DNA of 64,000 bases from Ilex aquifolium (Eukaryota; Streptophyta; Magnoliopsida; Aquifoliales; Aquifoliaceae). The notes beneath the pieces are model-generated. The model did not search any database, had not been told where the DNA came from, and saw nothing but the letters and a program-made list of their open reading frames with translations. Position numbers and translations under genes: made by a program. The stretch is from NCBI GenBank assembly GCA_951799425.1, contig OX637409.1, positions 15,603,460 through 15,667,459 of the forward strand, written 5' to 3'. Positions 34,165-46,429 of the stretch are shown here, piece by piece; the stretch's first letter is position 1, and each line of letters starts with the position of its first letter.

Positions 34165-35103
34165 AAAAGTTTTGAGCGGCAAAAAATTTTCAAGAGCTAA
34201 TATGGTACGTAGGATCGAAACGATCTGAGACGTCAATAGCTTGAGACAGTTTGAAATATCGTCAGCCGTTGGATGATGCATTTTTTGATCTCAAAACGAT
34301 CTGAGTCGCTCTTTGTCTCTTGAATTCAAAATTGTTCTACTTTATTATATAGATATTTAATTCATCTGAAATTAATGGGTAACAGCCGTTAGGAACCCAC
34401 TAACCTAACTATCCTTTGTCGTTTTGCTACGACAACAACTTTATTTAATCATTAATGTTATTGAGACATAATTTGGAGATATAATGAGTTGTCAACAATG
34501 AAATGATAGTAAACATAAATGGACAATGATCTTATTTTGTTCTTTAATAAGTCAGTCCGGTTTTAGTATTTATTAAACAAGAAAAAATAAATCATGACAT
34601 TTAATATGCTACCTTGAGGTCAATGATCAAAATTTTGTTTTGAAATGTTCGAAACGTTTCTGTTTTCAAGGAGACTGAATCAAATCATTGATGAAATCAA
34701 AATTCTAATATTTTGAGGTATTTTATAATCTTTTGATATCTTATATATTATTTCAATGTATTTGCACAATTGTTTCAAAATGTTTCAAGATAGTTTGATA
34801 TATTTTGACTAACATTTTGGAAAAATAATTCTTACATTTTATTTTTTTTTTTCATTATGTTTCCGAAACGGGTCAAAATATTTTTGAAACACGTCAAAAC
34901 GTTCATGTTTTCTAAGTGATTGAAACAATACATCGAAACGAAATTTTGATCTTTGCTTGAGGTGTTTATATCTATACTTTCTTGAGATTGAATACTTTGA
35001 ACGTTTCAGATCATTTTGTGAATATTTATTGTTTATCTAACAAACAAAATTCACTCTCTGAAATATATTTTGTGGCCCAAATATTTCTGGAGAGAGACAT
35101 AAC
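34165..35103. other. Intergenic, nothing recognised
   Basis: AT-rich, with recurrent CGAAACG and GTTTCAAAATG phrases that may be transposon debris. No ends or gene were found. Confidence 0.4.
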
Positions 35104-35111
35104 CACCCAAT

Positions 35112-35347
35112 TAGGAGGGTCAATCGTGTCGTGTGACCTGTGTATCGTGTATTTTCATGTTTTGTCATTGTTATTCATGTCGTGTTCGTATCATGACTAT
35201 AAAAAAAAAAAATCTATTTAGTGTGCTCTGAGTATTAAACATTAGTTTAAATTATTTATTATATGTATTTAATAATCGTGTCAATTTTATAATCGTGCGT
35301 GTCGAATATGTGTCGGATTCGTATTAACGGTCAGAATTGACACCCTA
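35112..35347. mobile_element. Short hAT-like element with exact 8-bp target duplication
   Basis: The left end TAGGAGGGTCAAT and right end AATTGACACCCTA are inverted with two to three mismatches. CACCCAAT stands on both sides (35104-35111 and 35348-35355). The element is 236 bp, non-coding, and belongs to the TAGGGG-TIR family. Confidence 0.85.
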
Positions 35348-35355
35348 CACCCAAT

Positions 35356-38189
35356 AGCTCTATTTCAAACTCTCTACTCCCCCAACTCCTCTGTGTCTAT
35401 CTCTCACACGTCTCTTCTCTCTCTCCATTCCTCCAACTCTCTGTCTCTCTTAGAAACAACGGCTGTCTCTGAAAAATCAGCTGCAAACTAGGGTCGGCAT
35501 CTCAGATTTAATCCTTTAAAGATTAAATAGTGAGAGTCAGAGTCAAGAAATTTCTTTAGTAAAATAAGAAAAAAAATCAATTGAAGGGAGTTTTAGACAT
35601 ATTTGAGAGCCCTTCGCATGACACCTTCCCTTGACCTCAAGACTTGTGCCCTCAACTGTTTGTCCTTCGGTGTTCTTTCATCTATTATGTTTTTGCCACC
35701 AGTCTACAACTGGAGAATTAATGACCAATTTACGATAGTTTTTAAATAAAATTATCAAATTATGATATTTTTGAATTTATTTATTAGAATATGGTATTTT
35801 TTAACAAAAGGAAGTTAACAATCCCGCTTTAAAGATCAAACATGTTCGATGCTTTGGTCGGAAATTACTTCTGTGGGATTTGATCAGACATTTATTTAAA
35901 AGCGAGGTCGTTCATAGTTTGGTAGATAAGTTTAAAAGTACTGTAATTTGATAATTTTGTTTCAAAATTATTGTAAATTGGTACTTAATTTCAATCTGAA
36001 TGGTGATTTTTTATTTTTTGATAATTTCATGTGATATTCTTAGGAGCTTATACATTACACATAATTATGTGAAATATACAAGTTTTTTTTGTGAGAAAAA
36101 AAAAACCACAAGAATCATGCCCCACTTGGAAATTAATGTTGAGTTTTGATTAAATGGTGAAAATTGGGTGTTTGTAGGTACAAGGGATGAAGATGTTTTG
36201 GAATCAAAGTAATATCAAGGGGAAGACTTGAAAAGTAGTGGAAATGGACCAGGAAGCATCAGCAAGCAAATCAGAGAAATGGCCTGTTGTATTGGGACAA
36301 CTTATATCAGTTCATCAGGCTATAGAAAGGTCTTGTACCGGTTCAATATTGAAGAATAAAGGCTGTTGTATCGGTTCATCTTGGCTTTGTACCGGTTCAA
36401 ACATCAACAGAGTTTTGTATCGGTTCTTCACACACAACTACGGCGCACAAGTTTCGAGCTTTCATTTCGTTGCCGTGAAGACTTCTCCATCAACTTGCAC
36501 ACTTCTTGGGTGGCTACCACTACCTAGGACCTTGCTTTTGATTGGTTGTTGGCACCTCAAAAGCTTCACAAGTGCGCTCCGATTGCACGACACCGACAGG
36601 AGGAAACTTCTTTGGGAAATCACCACCACCCATCACCTCATCACACTTAGCCAACGAAGAGGAAGAAGGAAGAGATGCTATTATATATACATTGCTATCC
36701 ACATTTGAAGGGAGGAGCCTGAGTTCTTGGTCTTAGTCTTAGCTTTTACGTTTTGTTTAGAAAGTTGTATTTTTGCCGGGTTTTGGAGAAGATGAAGTGT
36801 GGATTTTCATTTCCATTTTTAATGCTTAATTTTTATTTTTTGTTCTTCTATTTGAACTTATCATTTTGAAGTAAATCATAGTGAAGCTATTCCTTTCGAT
36901 CTCATTGCCTACTTTCTTGTGAAGTTGATGTTGATTTTTGCGAATTTGATTTGATGAGTTTTACTTCTGATTATGTTTCGGCATGATCCAATGAAGGATT
37001 CTCACTCGTACTCAAGTAGTATCGATTCTTTAATGGGTTCTATCTGAGGGAATGCATTGTAGATTGGAAAAACCAATTTCAAAAACTTGTGGTGTGTGTT
37101 CACTTTGATTTCTCATCAATGGATCTTCCGACACAAGTAATATTTAGAGTTCATATCCACATCAAATTATTTAAATTTCTAGTTGTTATTTTCTATCCAC
37201 AAAGCTACTTATTGTTCAAATATGATTTTAATTGAATATTTTTCGTCCAAGCAAGCTTGATTACAAGTTTAGATAAGTTATAAATGAGAATCAAATAGCT
37301 TGATTACAATGACATTATTTCCGAAGATTAATCGATTGTTTTCCATTTGATTTTACTACACTAGTTGCTATTTTCACCAACTCTCCAAACGCCAAGAATT
37401 TTCATTTAATTTTCAATAAATCACTATTCAAGTTGTCTTGTTCCCCGAGGAGACGACCTCGGATTTCTGAGTTGCTACTCTGCACACTCTTCCTACGCTT
37501 CGGAAATACATTAAAACCATCTTAGAAAGTCAAGCATCTTTGGACATCAAGGGTGCCACACCTAGAATTTTTTATTTTTGAGAGAATATGGTAGGTTTGG
37601 GTAACTTAGAGGAGTTGGATATTAAGATTCTAAAATTGGATAAAACTATTTGTTGGTTAAAGTGGGAGAATGAAAGTAGCAGAGTAGAAGGAAGAAGGAA
37701 ATTACTTAAATTATTAGGGGAAAAAAAAAAATCTTACCTTAGCTTGGTCGTTTCTCCATTCCTATTCCCATATAATCAAAAACTACTAACAATAGGCCCG
37801 TGAATCGTGATGTGCAATTTTTTTGCCCCACCTATAATCTAATAATGATGAGACAGTATGGTAGGTTCACTCCAAGTGTTTGAGCTTATTCAAATATATG
37901 ACCTACTCAGATTGACATGTAATCTCTCCAAGGCTATGCCAAATTAGTAGACCCACCTCTATATTATAAGAGTCAAATTCAAAATTTCTAAGTTTCAAGT
38001 CTTCTAAAAAATAACTCAGGACCTTTGGGCTACCCGTTCAAGATTTAAAAGTTATCTGTTGGATACATACGTCAAGAGTTATTTCTCACCCTCAATAGCC
38101 TTTGTAATAAAGCTTTTGTGTCCACAAAGGGAAATAATAGGAATGATGAACATAAACCTACATAATCCAATTCTTGTAATGCCAAATAC
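35356..38189. other. Intergenic with probable decayed LTR sequence
   Basis: No gene was recognised. From about 36170 to 37560 the style is retrotransposon-like: repeated TGTACCGGTTCAA / TGTATCGGTTC phrases at 36325-36425, and near the end CTTGTTCCCCGAGGAGACGA followed by CCTCGGATTTCTGAG, which recalls the 3' region of Athila/Tat-type LTRs. Borders and a target duplication could not be found. The open frame at 36238-36708 has no family motif. Confidence 0.35.
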
Positions 38190-39544
38190 TATAAGACACA
38201 ACAACAACAAAAGGTTGAACATAACATGATCAGTTGGGTATATGCAGAGATATAAGCTCAAAAAGGAAGTTAACCTCGGTCCCAATTAGTTGGACCATTT
38301 TTTGATCCTACACATCACACACTTTTGTGAGAAAATGTTAAGAGAAGACCACATTCAACAAGTTGACCAACGAATAAAAGACTTAGAGACAAGTTAGGAA
38401 AAAGATACGTGTCAAGTACAAAAAGAGTAGGGGTAGAAAGAGGACCAACATGAGTAACAGATAAGTGTGAACCATCAACAATATATATGAGAGACACAAA
38501 GTTTAAAGACGTCTTATAAGACACCAGGGAAGAATCAGATGTCATATGCTTACAACAGACTGAGTGTATAAACCAAGAAGAAGATTTACCTGAGAAGACT
38601 AATAAGGCAGTAGAAGTACGAGATAGAATTTGGGTGACAGTTGTCTCAAGGTTAGTTGCAGTAAGAGAAGACAAAAGAGGTGAAGAGAGGGAGTTGAAAT
38701 CTGATGAGTTGGTAGGAGCAATAGCAATAGGTTTATGGGATGGATGTAGCTTAGCCTTCTAAGCATCCTAGCATCCTTAGCCTTTTTCTTTGGACAATCA
38801 GAAATGTGGTGGCCATCTTCCTTACAATAGTGGCATTGGTCATTGAAACGAAGTGGTCTATATGAAGAAGCTGTCGTAGCGAGACTAGCTGGAGTAAAGG
38901 AGCTAGACGATACAGTGACCACAACCAGATCAATGGAATGGACCCGACGAATCTTTTGTCGTGTCTCCTTAGAAATGAGCTCTGTGGGCAACCTCAAGTG
39001 TAGAAAGAGGAGAGCGATGAAGCAATGAGGCTCTAGTGGTTTCAAAATTATCCTGAATATGCATCATAAAAAGAATAAACTAACGAAGATCTCGATATTC
39101 TGTAAAGAGCTTAATGGACTAACCATCAGGAAAAGTTAGGTCCGCTTGAGAAAGCTTCTCTCAAACACAACTAACCTAAGTGTGAAACTTAGAAAGAAAC
39201 TTGTTAGGTTTCTAACGCATCTGATAAAGCTTAGGTTCTAGCTAAAATTGAAGAGCAACATCATAAAATAATTGTATCCGTTTGCCAAAAAATTCTAGGC
39301 AAGCTTGGCATTTCTAAAATTAGGAAAAAGACTGAATAGAAGGAACAAATGCATTCATAAACCAGGAGAGAATCTTGCAACGAGTGCCTTCCCTAGTTTT
39401 TGTGGGTTTCTATTTTATTCCAGTTACAAAATGCCATAATCTTCGACCAAGCAGAAAAACTGACATTTGTTGGGCCCAAGTATTGTAGTTGATGTCATCT
39501 AACACAATCTCTATAGGGAAAGCAACGTCATTTAGAGAAGTCAT
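38190..39544 (-). pseudogene. Ty1-copia gag-protease relic
   Basis: Gag starts at the ATG 39544-39542 (MTSLNDVAFPIEIVLDDINY, then NTWAQQM). A CCHC zinc knuckle (CHYCKEDGHHISDC) lies near 38810, the protease entry WFIHSVCCKHM near 38560, and the gag-pre-integrase region near 38330. Stops and shifts break it, and at about 38315 the frame changes and meets a stop. The relic ends near 38190, with integrase, RT and RNase H missing. It lies behind an LTR with a good primer-binding site on the same strand. Confidence 0.85.
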
Positions 39545-39888
39545 AGCAGAAAAGTGATAATGCTAACTGAATTAGAGCAAATAGAGGGCACGACTGGAAC
39601 AAGCATGAAAAAGTAGTAATGGCAAGTCAAAAATCTCATTGTAGTTTCGTCGGAAAGGTCGCCTGAACTGAAGCTAGTGGCCGAAATGGTTGCCAGAAGA
39701 TGGAGGCCAAAAAGTGAACGGCGGTTGACGGGAAGGTCGTCGGAGGTTGGCTGGGTGGCGATTAGAGGACAGCAGGAAGGACACAAAGAGAGAATGGACA
39801 AGAGCCTCAAGTGTTTTGATATAGAGGATCCTCATCGCAAGACAACTACATAGTATACTACCCCTGGCCAGAAAGATTCACGAGTCTA

Positions 39889-39901
39889 GGCTCTGATACC
39901 A
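39889..39901 (-). promoter_or_regulatory. Primer-binding site of the copia element
   Basis: On the minus strand the sequence reads TGGTATCAGAGCC directly after the LTR end, the standard complement of initiator tRNA-Met in plant copia elements. Confidence 0.9.
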
Positions 39902-40117
39902 TGTAAAAAAAAGTAATAGAAAAATGAATAACACTTGTGTATTGTTTTGGTGTGATTTGTCATATACATGAGGTGATTTATTTATATAGTACAAGAGAGT
40001 AGTGAAGTTTCATAGTCTAACTTTTATGAGACAAACATATAAACATTAACAGTAAATATAAATGACATGATCAGAATATAAACTTACTAATCATGTCAAA
40101 TTTCCTTCCCTATCACA
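39902..40117 (-). mobile_element. 5' LTR of the copia element (216 bp)
   Basis: On the minus strand it begins TGTGATAGGG at 40117 and ends TTTTTTTTACA at 39902, followed by the primer-binding site. TG...CA ends and the position fit a short copia LTR. No second LTR was found because the 3' half of the element is lost. Confidence 0.8.
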
Positions 40118-40310
40118 ATAGATTTATTTGACGAATAGCATTACACAAAGTGAACATGACCCATTCAATGAATAAATCGCGTTGGATTGGACAAGTTGAA
40201 TGGATTATATTCACGTGTTATTCTGGTGTTCCTGTATTAAATTAGTCAAACGGGTTGAGACTAGAAACCTTTTTCATGTTGAGATCGAATTAGTTTAATT
40301 GCCACCCTTA
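40118..40310. mobile_element. Truncated hAT-like element (right end only)
   Basis: It ends TTTAATTGCCACCCTTA, the right end of the TAGGGG-TIR family. Its left part is absent and the copia LTR abuts it, so the copia element probably inserted into or deleted part of it. Confidence 0.4.
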
Positions 40311-40534
40311 ATTGGGGTAAGGAATTGGGTACCAGCGTACCCTTCTGGGTCGTCAGGAGAAATCAATCTTAAAGCATACATTGAAGACTATGGCCACGAG
40401 GGAAGTAGTCAAGTTTGCCAAGTATTGGAAGGCGACTTTATGTAGGGTATGAAGTCCATCAAAGAATCTGAAGGTGAATTTTCTCCACTAGGATTTGTAA
40501 TAGCAGATATAAATCGTGTTCAATTAGTTTGAAT

Positions 40535-40881
40535 TAGGCCCATCAATCATGTTAGGTAAGATGGGTTTGTGTCGGGTTTTAACGGGTTTATATAAAAAAA
40601 TATTTTACCCACACCTGATTCGTCTTTTAATTCGTGTATAACGAATCGTGTCGTATCAAGTTCGTGTCGTATGTAATTCGTGTATAACAGGTATATAAAC
40701 GAGTCGTGTCGTATATTTCTTTTTGAATTGCTTCACCCATGTCCGATTCGTTTATTAATCGTGTCGTGTCGTATCGGATTCACTCGTTTATTAAACGGTG
40801 GCTTAAAAAAGACTCAAACCCTCTATTTTCGTGTCATGTTCGTGTCTTATTAACGAGTTGTATCATATTTTGACACTCCTA
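40535..40881. mobile_element. hAT-like element with decayed target duplication
   Basis: The left end is TAGGCCCATCAAT and the right end TTTTGACACTCCTA. The flanks GTTTGAAT and GTTAAAAT match at 6 of 8 positions. The interior is full of TCGTGTCGTAT motifs, as in the other members of the family. There is no ORF. Confidence 0.65.
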
Positions 40882-41739
40882 GTTAAAATATCGTTTGATA
40901 ACTTTTTCATGAGTATATTATTATTTCTTTTTTTTTTTTTTTACTTTTCAAATATTTGTAATGCCCTAACTCCTCTAGAGATTAGAAAAGACTTAGTTCA
41001 TTGATAAAAAGATCAAAGAAGCTAGTTTGCCATGCTTGTGCCACAAAGATGTATAGTTCGAGTTTGAGATGAAATGCATCTATATGAAGGAAATACTTGA
41101 GTTAAAGGTTTTGAATTAATTTTGGGTTAAATTTGAGCTCGAATTGGAGGTCTTATAAATTGAGTTTAGCCTGAGCTGACCTCTCAACCTGCCAAATTGC
41201 TTGGGTTGTATGGTTATGCTCAATGTACTTTAAAGCTTGGGCTGAAATTTATAACAAGACCACTCCATTCAAGCTCTTAACGTTCATGGACATGGGTGGC
41301 TAAAGCTGAGGTACTACAGTCTAGCCTAGTTGAAATAGTTAAGTTTGGTTATCGGAGGCCATTTTTGGAAATTGCTTTTTTTTTTTTTTTTCTTGAATAT
41401 TTTCAGCTTGTGGAACAAGTAGGATACAGATTCCCTCTATTACTCATTCCTTTCAATTTCCTCCAATACAGTGCGAGATATGTGACATGTGTAAGAGTTT
41501 AAATTTTAATGGACAAAAATTTTTCCTTGCGAGAAAATTCCTTAAAAATGGTTAACACTCCACTAATAACAAAATGAATGATGAAACAACTTGTCCATTA
41601 AAATTTAAATTACACATGTCACCCATTTATTACTATATTAGAGAGAATTAAAAGGAATGGGGTAATAGAGGGAATCTAAATCCGGACAAGCAGAACTCCA
41701 CAATTATTAGTTATTGCTGAAAAGACGTGATTTCCATTT
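40882..41739. other. Intergenic, nothing recognised
   Basis: AT-rich. A 14-bp poly(T) tract lies near 41378, and a 41400-41480 passage is repeated in inverted, diverged form near 41580-41690 (CCTCTATTAC / GTAATAGAGG), so part of it may fold back. No gene. Confidence 0.4.
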
Positions 41740-42460
41740 GATAAGCTAAAACACTTGGAGATAGGGGACATAATTGGTTTATTATTGCATATAGAAAGAA
41801 ACAAAAAAGATTGACAAATGGTCAATTAAATTAATCTACATTTCACTTTCTATTATGTTGCATTGACTAAAAAGAAAGGGGAGGGAAAGGGAATCGATAA
41901 CTTGGGCAATATTTGGAGTGGGTAGCTTCTTATTTACTCGAACAAATCGATTTTACTTTTGTTTAGATATAAATATAAATAAAAAAATGTTAATTGAGTT
42001 GGTTGACCACGTCAAAACAAGAGGGGGAAGTGGAACTAGTATTGAAATTTCTATTCATTCAACAATAAAGATTGTTGAACGAAATATAGAAAGGGAGAAT
42101 GATCAACCTAAATTAGCATCATTGTAGTTCTGTTCTATTGATCAATTGAGTTTAGCCCAGTTGGCCGTCTAAGTTGAACCGTCTCTATATTTTGATGCTT
42201 AATAAAACATAATTGATACCATCTTATTGACAAAAAAATCATCAGCAGATTGAATTAGTTCACTTGAACACGTCATTTGGATAAGCTCAAACACTTGGAG
42301 ATAGAGTACAAAATTAAATTAGTGTTACATACAAGAATGACAAATGATCAACTTAAATTAACCTGCATTTCACTTTCTATTATGTTTCATTTTCTCAAAA
42401 TTAAAAACTTCAAAGGGAAAAGAGAAAGGGAAGGGAAATCGATTTCTTAGGCAATGTTTG

Positions 42461-43428
42461 CAGTGGGGGCAGCTGCCCCCACTACATTTTTAAATAGTTT
42501 TGGGACCTATATAAATTTTTGAAAATTTCAAAAATTTCTGAATCTTGCCCCCACTAATTTTTTTATAAAGTATAGGTGGAGTTAGTGTAATTTTAAAACC
42601 ATTAAACATAATTTTGTCAGCTCACTCATTTAACGCCATTTACTCGACGTCTTCTTCATTCGAACTTCGGTCTCTACGACTCTACCTTTCTTCACCAGCC
42701 CTCACTTCTTTCTTTCCTTTGATTTCTTGGAAGTTTTGATATATTCATCAACAAATCGACTTACTTGGTTGTTGGTATTGGAATATATAGTAGCAATTAT
42801 CTCACAAAAACCACAAGAATAAGACTTGAGAAAAACAAAACAGTTGTTGATTGATGCTATAATGTATCACTTTAATTTCAACATAAGGTAAAGCATGAAC
42901 AAGGCAAAAAATCTGATGCAGTGAATCACACAAATTCCACTCCAAAAACTTGTCTATGTCAATTAAAAATTCAATACAAAAAGACCCAAATACAGGGGAA
43001 CTATATCTAAAATTTCAGCAACAAATACACAAGTATTGTGAATTTATGGATTATAATTTGATTATGTATAGTACATTATGTCATTCATTACGAACTTAAT
43101 GAAGAACTATTAAATTTGAATCTAATTAGATAAATTCATTTTTTAATTAGTTATGGATAGATTCTTGTAAGAAAATCAACACTAGAATAACCGCTTCCTA
43201 TTCAGGAAATATATGATCTTTTGATGTGAAATTTTTTTTTGTTGCCTTTTTTTATACATCGCTCAGATATATGAGTTGTGCATCTAAATGATATTTTTTT
43301 TATGGAACTATACATAAAAAAAAGTTTATTAAGAATATACTTTTGACGAAAATAATGTTGTATTTATAGTTTAAATTTAAAAATTTTAGGTTGCCCCCAC
43401 TAAAAAAAAATTCTGGCTCCTCCCCTTG
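42461..43428. mobile_element. hAT-like element A with a perfect 22-bp palindrome at its end
   Basis: The left end is CAGTGGGGGCAGCTGCCCCC; bases 42462-42483 are perfectly self-complementary. The right end CTGGCTCCTCCCCTTG fits the inverted CAGTGGCGGAGC-type hAT terminus. The interior is homologous, in reverse, to the element at 48405-49510. The sister duplication unit at 41905-41930 reads GGCAATATTTGGAGTGGGTA without this element, so it serves as an empty site. The target duplication is not clear. No intact transposase was seen. Confidence 0.72.
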
Positions 43429-43744
43429 GTGGTGGATAACTTCTAATTATTTACTTTGACAAATTCACTTTACCTTTATTTAGGCATAAATTAAAGAACG
43501 TTAATTGGATTGGTTGCCCATGTCTAAAAAGTAAATATTAAACTACTCATTCAGTAATTTTTTAAAATCAAATCACAAAACTTTTAACAATTTGTACAAA
43601 AGAAAATATATGAACAAAAATATGGTCGAGTTGAATTAGCATTATCGTCAATTTTATTTTGTTAATCAATTAGGTCTAACTTAGTTGGCTACCGAGATTC
43701 CACCATATTTATTTTTTGATGCTTATTAAAACATAAGGGGGACT

Positions 43745-44441
43745 TGTTAGAAAAAAATAGTTTTAAACAAGATTATTTGAGCAACTTGAAGCTTAAGTAA
43801 AAATAGGACCCAAACCGAATTTTTAAATTTCTATCCGTTACTTTGAATTTGGAGTCGAAATGGGTCAGGTTCATTCCGGAGGCTGTGTTCATTCCAAATG
43901 TGCCTTTACCTATTCAAATTAAAGAATATGTCTCTTAAATCTGAACAATGACAACTCATGCCTTTTTCAGACAATCTGAACAGCCACAAAGGGTTTATAA
44001 ATAGATTGTCCCATTACCATTTCAATCCATCTCAATTCTAGATTCTAGTTTCAGAATTTGTTTTCTCTCTCTCTCTCTCTCTCTCCCTCTCTGCATATTG
44101 TTATATTATTCTTATAGTTCGGTTCAAGTATAAACACAAGTTATATTCGCTGGAATATTAAAGATTGAAGTGTTGCTTCTTCAAGAACGTAAAATCCGTT
44201 CTATCTTGGGAGACAATTACTCATCAATTTTGAGCACCGAGAGAGAGCAACTATGTCATTAGGAGATTGTATTTCACAAGGCTCGGATTATCTATTTTAG
44301 TTTTTTTATTAATTGTTCGTGCAAATCTGCGTCCTTGTGAGTGCACTGTTTTTGCTTTCTATACATTTTGTTTAGATTAGTGCATAAGTTAGATTTTATA
44401 CAGTTTAATATAATCTAATTATATAATTATTTTCTATAACA
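43745..44441 (+). mobile_element. Copia-type solo LTR (697 bp)
   Basis: It begins TGTTAG and ends CTATAACA, an inverted TGTTA/TAACA pair. TTTATAAATAG at about 43995 is a promoter-like TATA box, followed by a (CT)n leader at 44063-44085. The neighbouring duplication copy lacks it (ATTGATACCATCTTATTG at 42210 versus AAGGGGGACT | LTR | AGACCATCTTATCG), which shows insertion. The flanks GGACT and AGACC agree at 3 of 5 bases, so the target duplication is decayed. Confidence 0.78.
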
Positions 44442-45686
44442 AGACCATCTTATCGACAAAAAAAAAAAATCAACAGATTGAATTAGTTCATTTATGTTAT
44501 AATTAAAGGAAGGTAATTAGGTGGGTTGTTCACATTAAAAAGAAATATATATAAAAAAAAAAACGTTGGCTGGGTATGGTCTTCTACAAACTATTATCTA
44601 TCTTTGGATGCATAAACTATTTTATTTTTTTAATATTCAAAGCCTTTAATATAAAAAAAATATGAAAAATGGTAGGTAATTGCATGAGTTTTTTATAAAC
44701 TAGCCGCCAAGGTTGAAAAACTGGTAACCGGTTTAGGTGGGATTTGTTAAAATAGTCCAATCCAGCCCTTCAAACCATGCACATTGTTGTGATGCATCTT
44801 AACAACACATCGTGTTGTCATTTAGCTAAGTCTTGTGTTTTTAATAAACAGTTATTGCGTTTAATTTAAACTGTTGTGATGCATCTTAAAGTCGTAAGTG
44901 ACAACTAAAAAGGACAATTTGGGTAGACATTGTTCCTAAACTTTCACATCTAGATAAGCTCAAACCATTGGAGGTAATGCAAACAATCAGTCTATTATTA
45001 CATTTTCAAGGGCATTTGGCATTTTGCGCTCCGAAAGATGTCCAAATTTCCAATTTACACCCTGAAAAACATTGTTCCTGAACTTTCATGTCAGGATAAG
45101 CTCAAACCCTAGGAGGTAACGCTTACAATTGGTTTTTATATTATATTTCGAAGGAAAAAGACGAGCAGAAAAATGATTAAACTAAATTTCATTTCCACTT
45201 TTCACTTGTTCTTTTGTTTCATTTTATTTCTTTCTAGGGAAGCTTATATGTTTGTAGAGGGTGGTAGTTATTTTTACACCGTACCTCTCCGAGCGTGACT
45301 AGGCTTGGCGATTCTAGACACGAGCTACACCCAGAATCAATCAATTTGGATTTATTCTCAATGATATCGGTTAGTACACGAGAGGACTCATTAAATCAAA
45401 TAAATGAATTGACACGAACCTGCTAAACAGGGTATTATACATCATTATATAAGTGTAAGATATAAGTTAATCGAATTTTGACATCACACATATATTTTTT
45501 TTTTTGTGTGGGTGGGGGTTGAGAGTAAAGTCTTACCACTAAGCCACATGACTTAGATATGAAACAAATCCACCATAGAACGACCATAGATACAAGGCAT
45601 ATTTTAGGTTGCACCATCTTGATAAGAAACATCCTAGGCCACAACTTGGAACCTACTTAGTAATAAATGATGATTGTTTGTTAACC

Positions 45687-45976
45687 AATGTTATAAGACC
45701 TAATTTGTGGACTTAATTAGGAACCTAATTCAATGTTGTTATTGGATTAATTATGAATTTCAATGTTAGATGGAACCCACACCTAATTTAATGGCTACAT
45801 TGAATTAAGTCTCAATAGCATTTTTCTTGTTAGCTATCAATTTGGATAGGAAAATGCTACTTGGATTTAGTTTGAGTACTTAATTCAATGTAGTCATTGG
45901 ATTGAAAATGGACTCTATCTAACTTAAGAACTCATAATTAATCCAATGACAGCACTGATTAAGTCCCTATAACATT
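45687..45976. repeat. Fold-back (MITE-like) element, family 1, longer copy
   Basis: The left arm AATGTTATAAGACC...CAATGTTGTTATTGGATTAA and the right arm TTAATCCAATGACAGCACTG...CCCTATAACATT are inverted copies over about 90 bp. An inner inverted pair, ATTCAATGT(T/A)GT(T/C)ATTGGATT, also recurs. Related to the element at 253-366. Non-coding. Confidence 0.65.
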
Positions 45977-46429
45977 ACAGATTTGAATAAAATCTAGTCA
46001 TATGGAGATGAGGATGGGGATAGAATCAATAGGCAGTCGTTGAGACCTGACCCAGGTAATACCTAGGTTGAGTGATTTCTTAATTACTCGGATTAGTCAA
46101 TATTGTTATCATTTAGATTTAAATTTGGAAAACAACAATAGAGTAGGTAGTCGAAAGCTATAAAAGTCAAAAAAGAAAAAGAAAAAAGAACATAAATAAA
46201 GAAGTGTAGGTTAGACGGCATTGATAACTATTTAATCGAAATTTTTCTTGGAAGGTGCATTTGTTATTTTTTACTCCACTGGACTATGACACATTGTCAT
46301 TCATTGGTTCCACCGCTTTTTATTTCGTGATGTCTGATAAATACACATTTGGAACCATCTTATAAATCGAATTAAATTAAACTTATTACGTAGGTTGTCC
46401 ACATTAGAACACCTTCATATACAAAACTA

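Larger units (their letters stand above)
41740..46400. repeat. Decayed tandem duplication of a ~540-bp non-coding unit
   Basis: The phrase GATAAGCT(C)AAA(C)AC...TTGGAGAT(A) recurs at 41740, 42283, 44952 and 45092. A second landmark, CCATCTTATTGACAAAAAAA then CAGATTGAATTAGTT, occurs at 42219 and 44447 and in decayed form near 46352. The order of landmarks is kept. After removing the hAT-like element (42461-43428) and the solo LTR (43745-44441), the distance between landmarks in copy 2 (about 500 bp) equals that in copy 1 (479 bp). Copies differ at roughly a fifth of positions. No open frame is conserved among them. Confidence 0.75.

Noticed and set aside
36238-36708. 156-residue open frame
   Set aside because: No family motif. 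The sequence has retrotransposon-LTR style and the frame has skewed, low-information composition.
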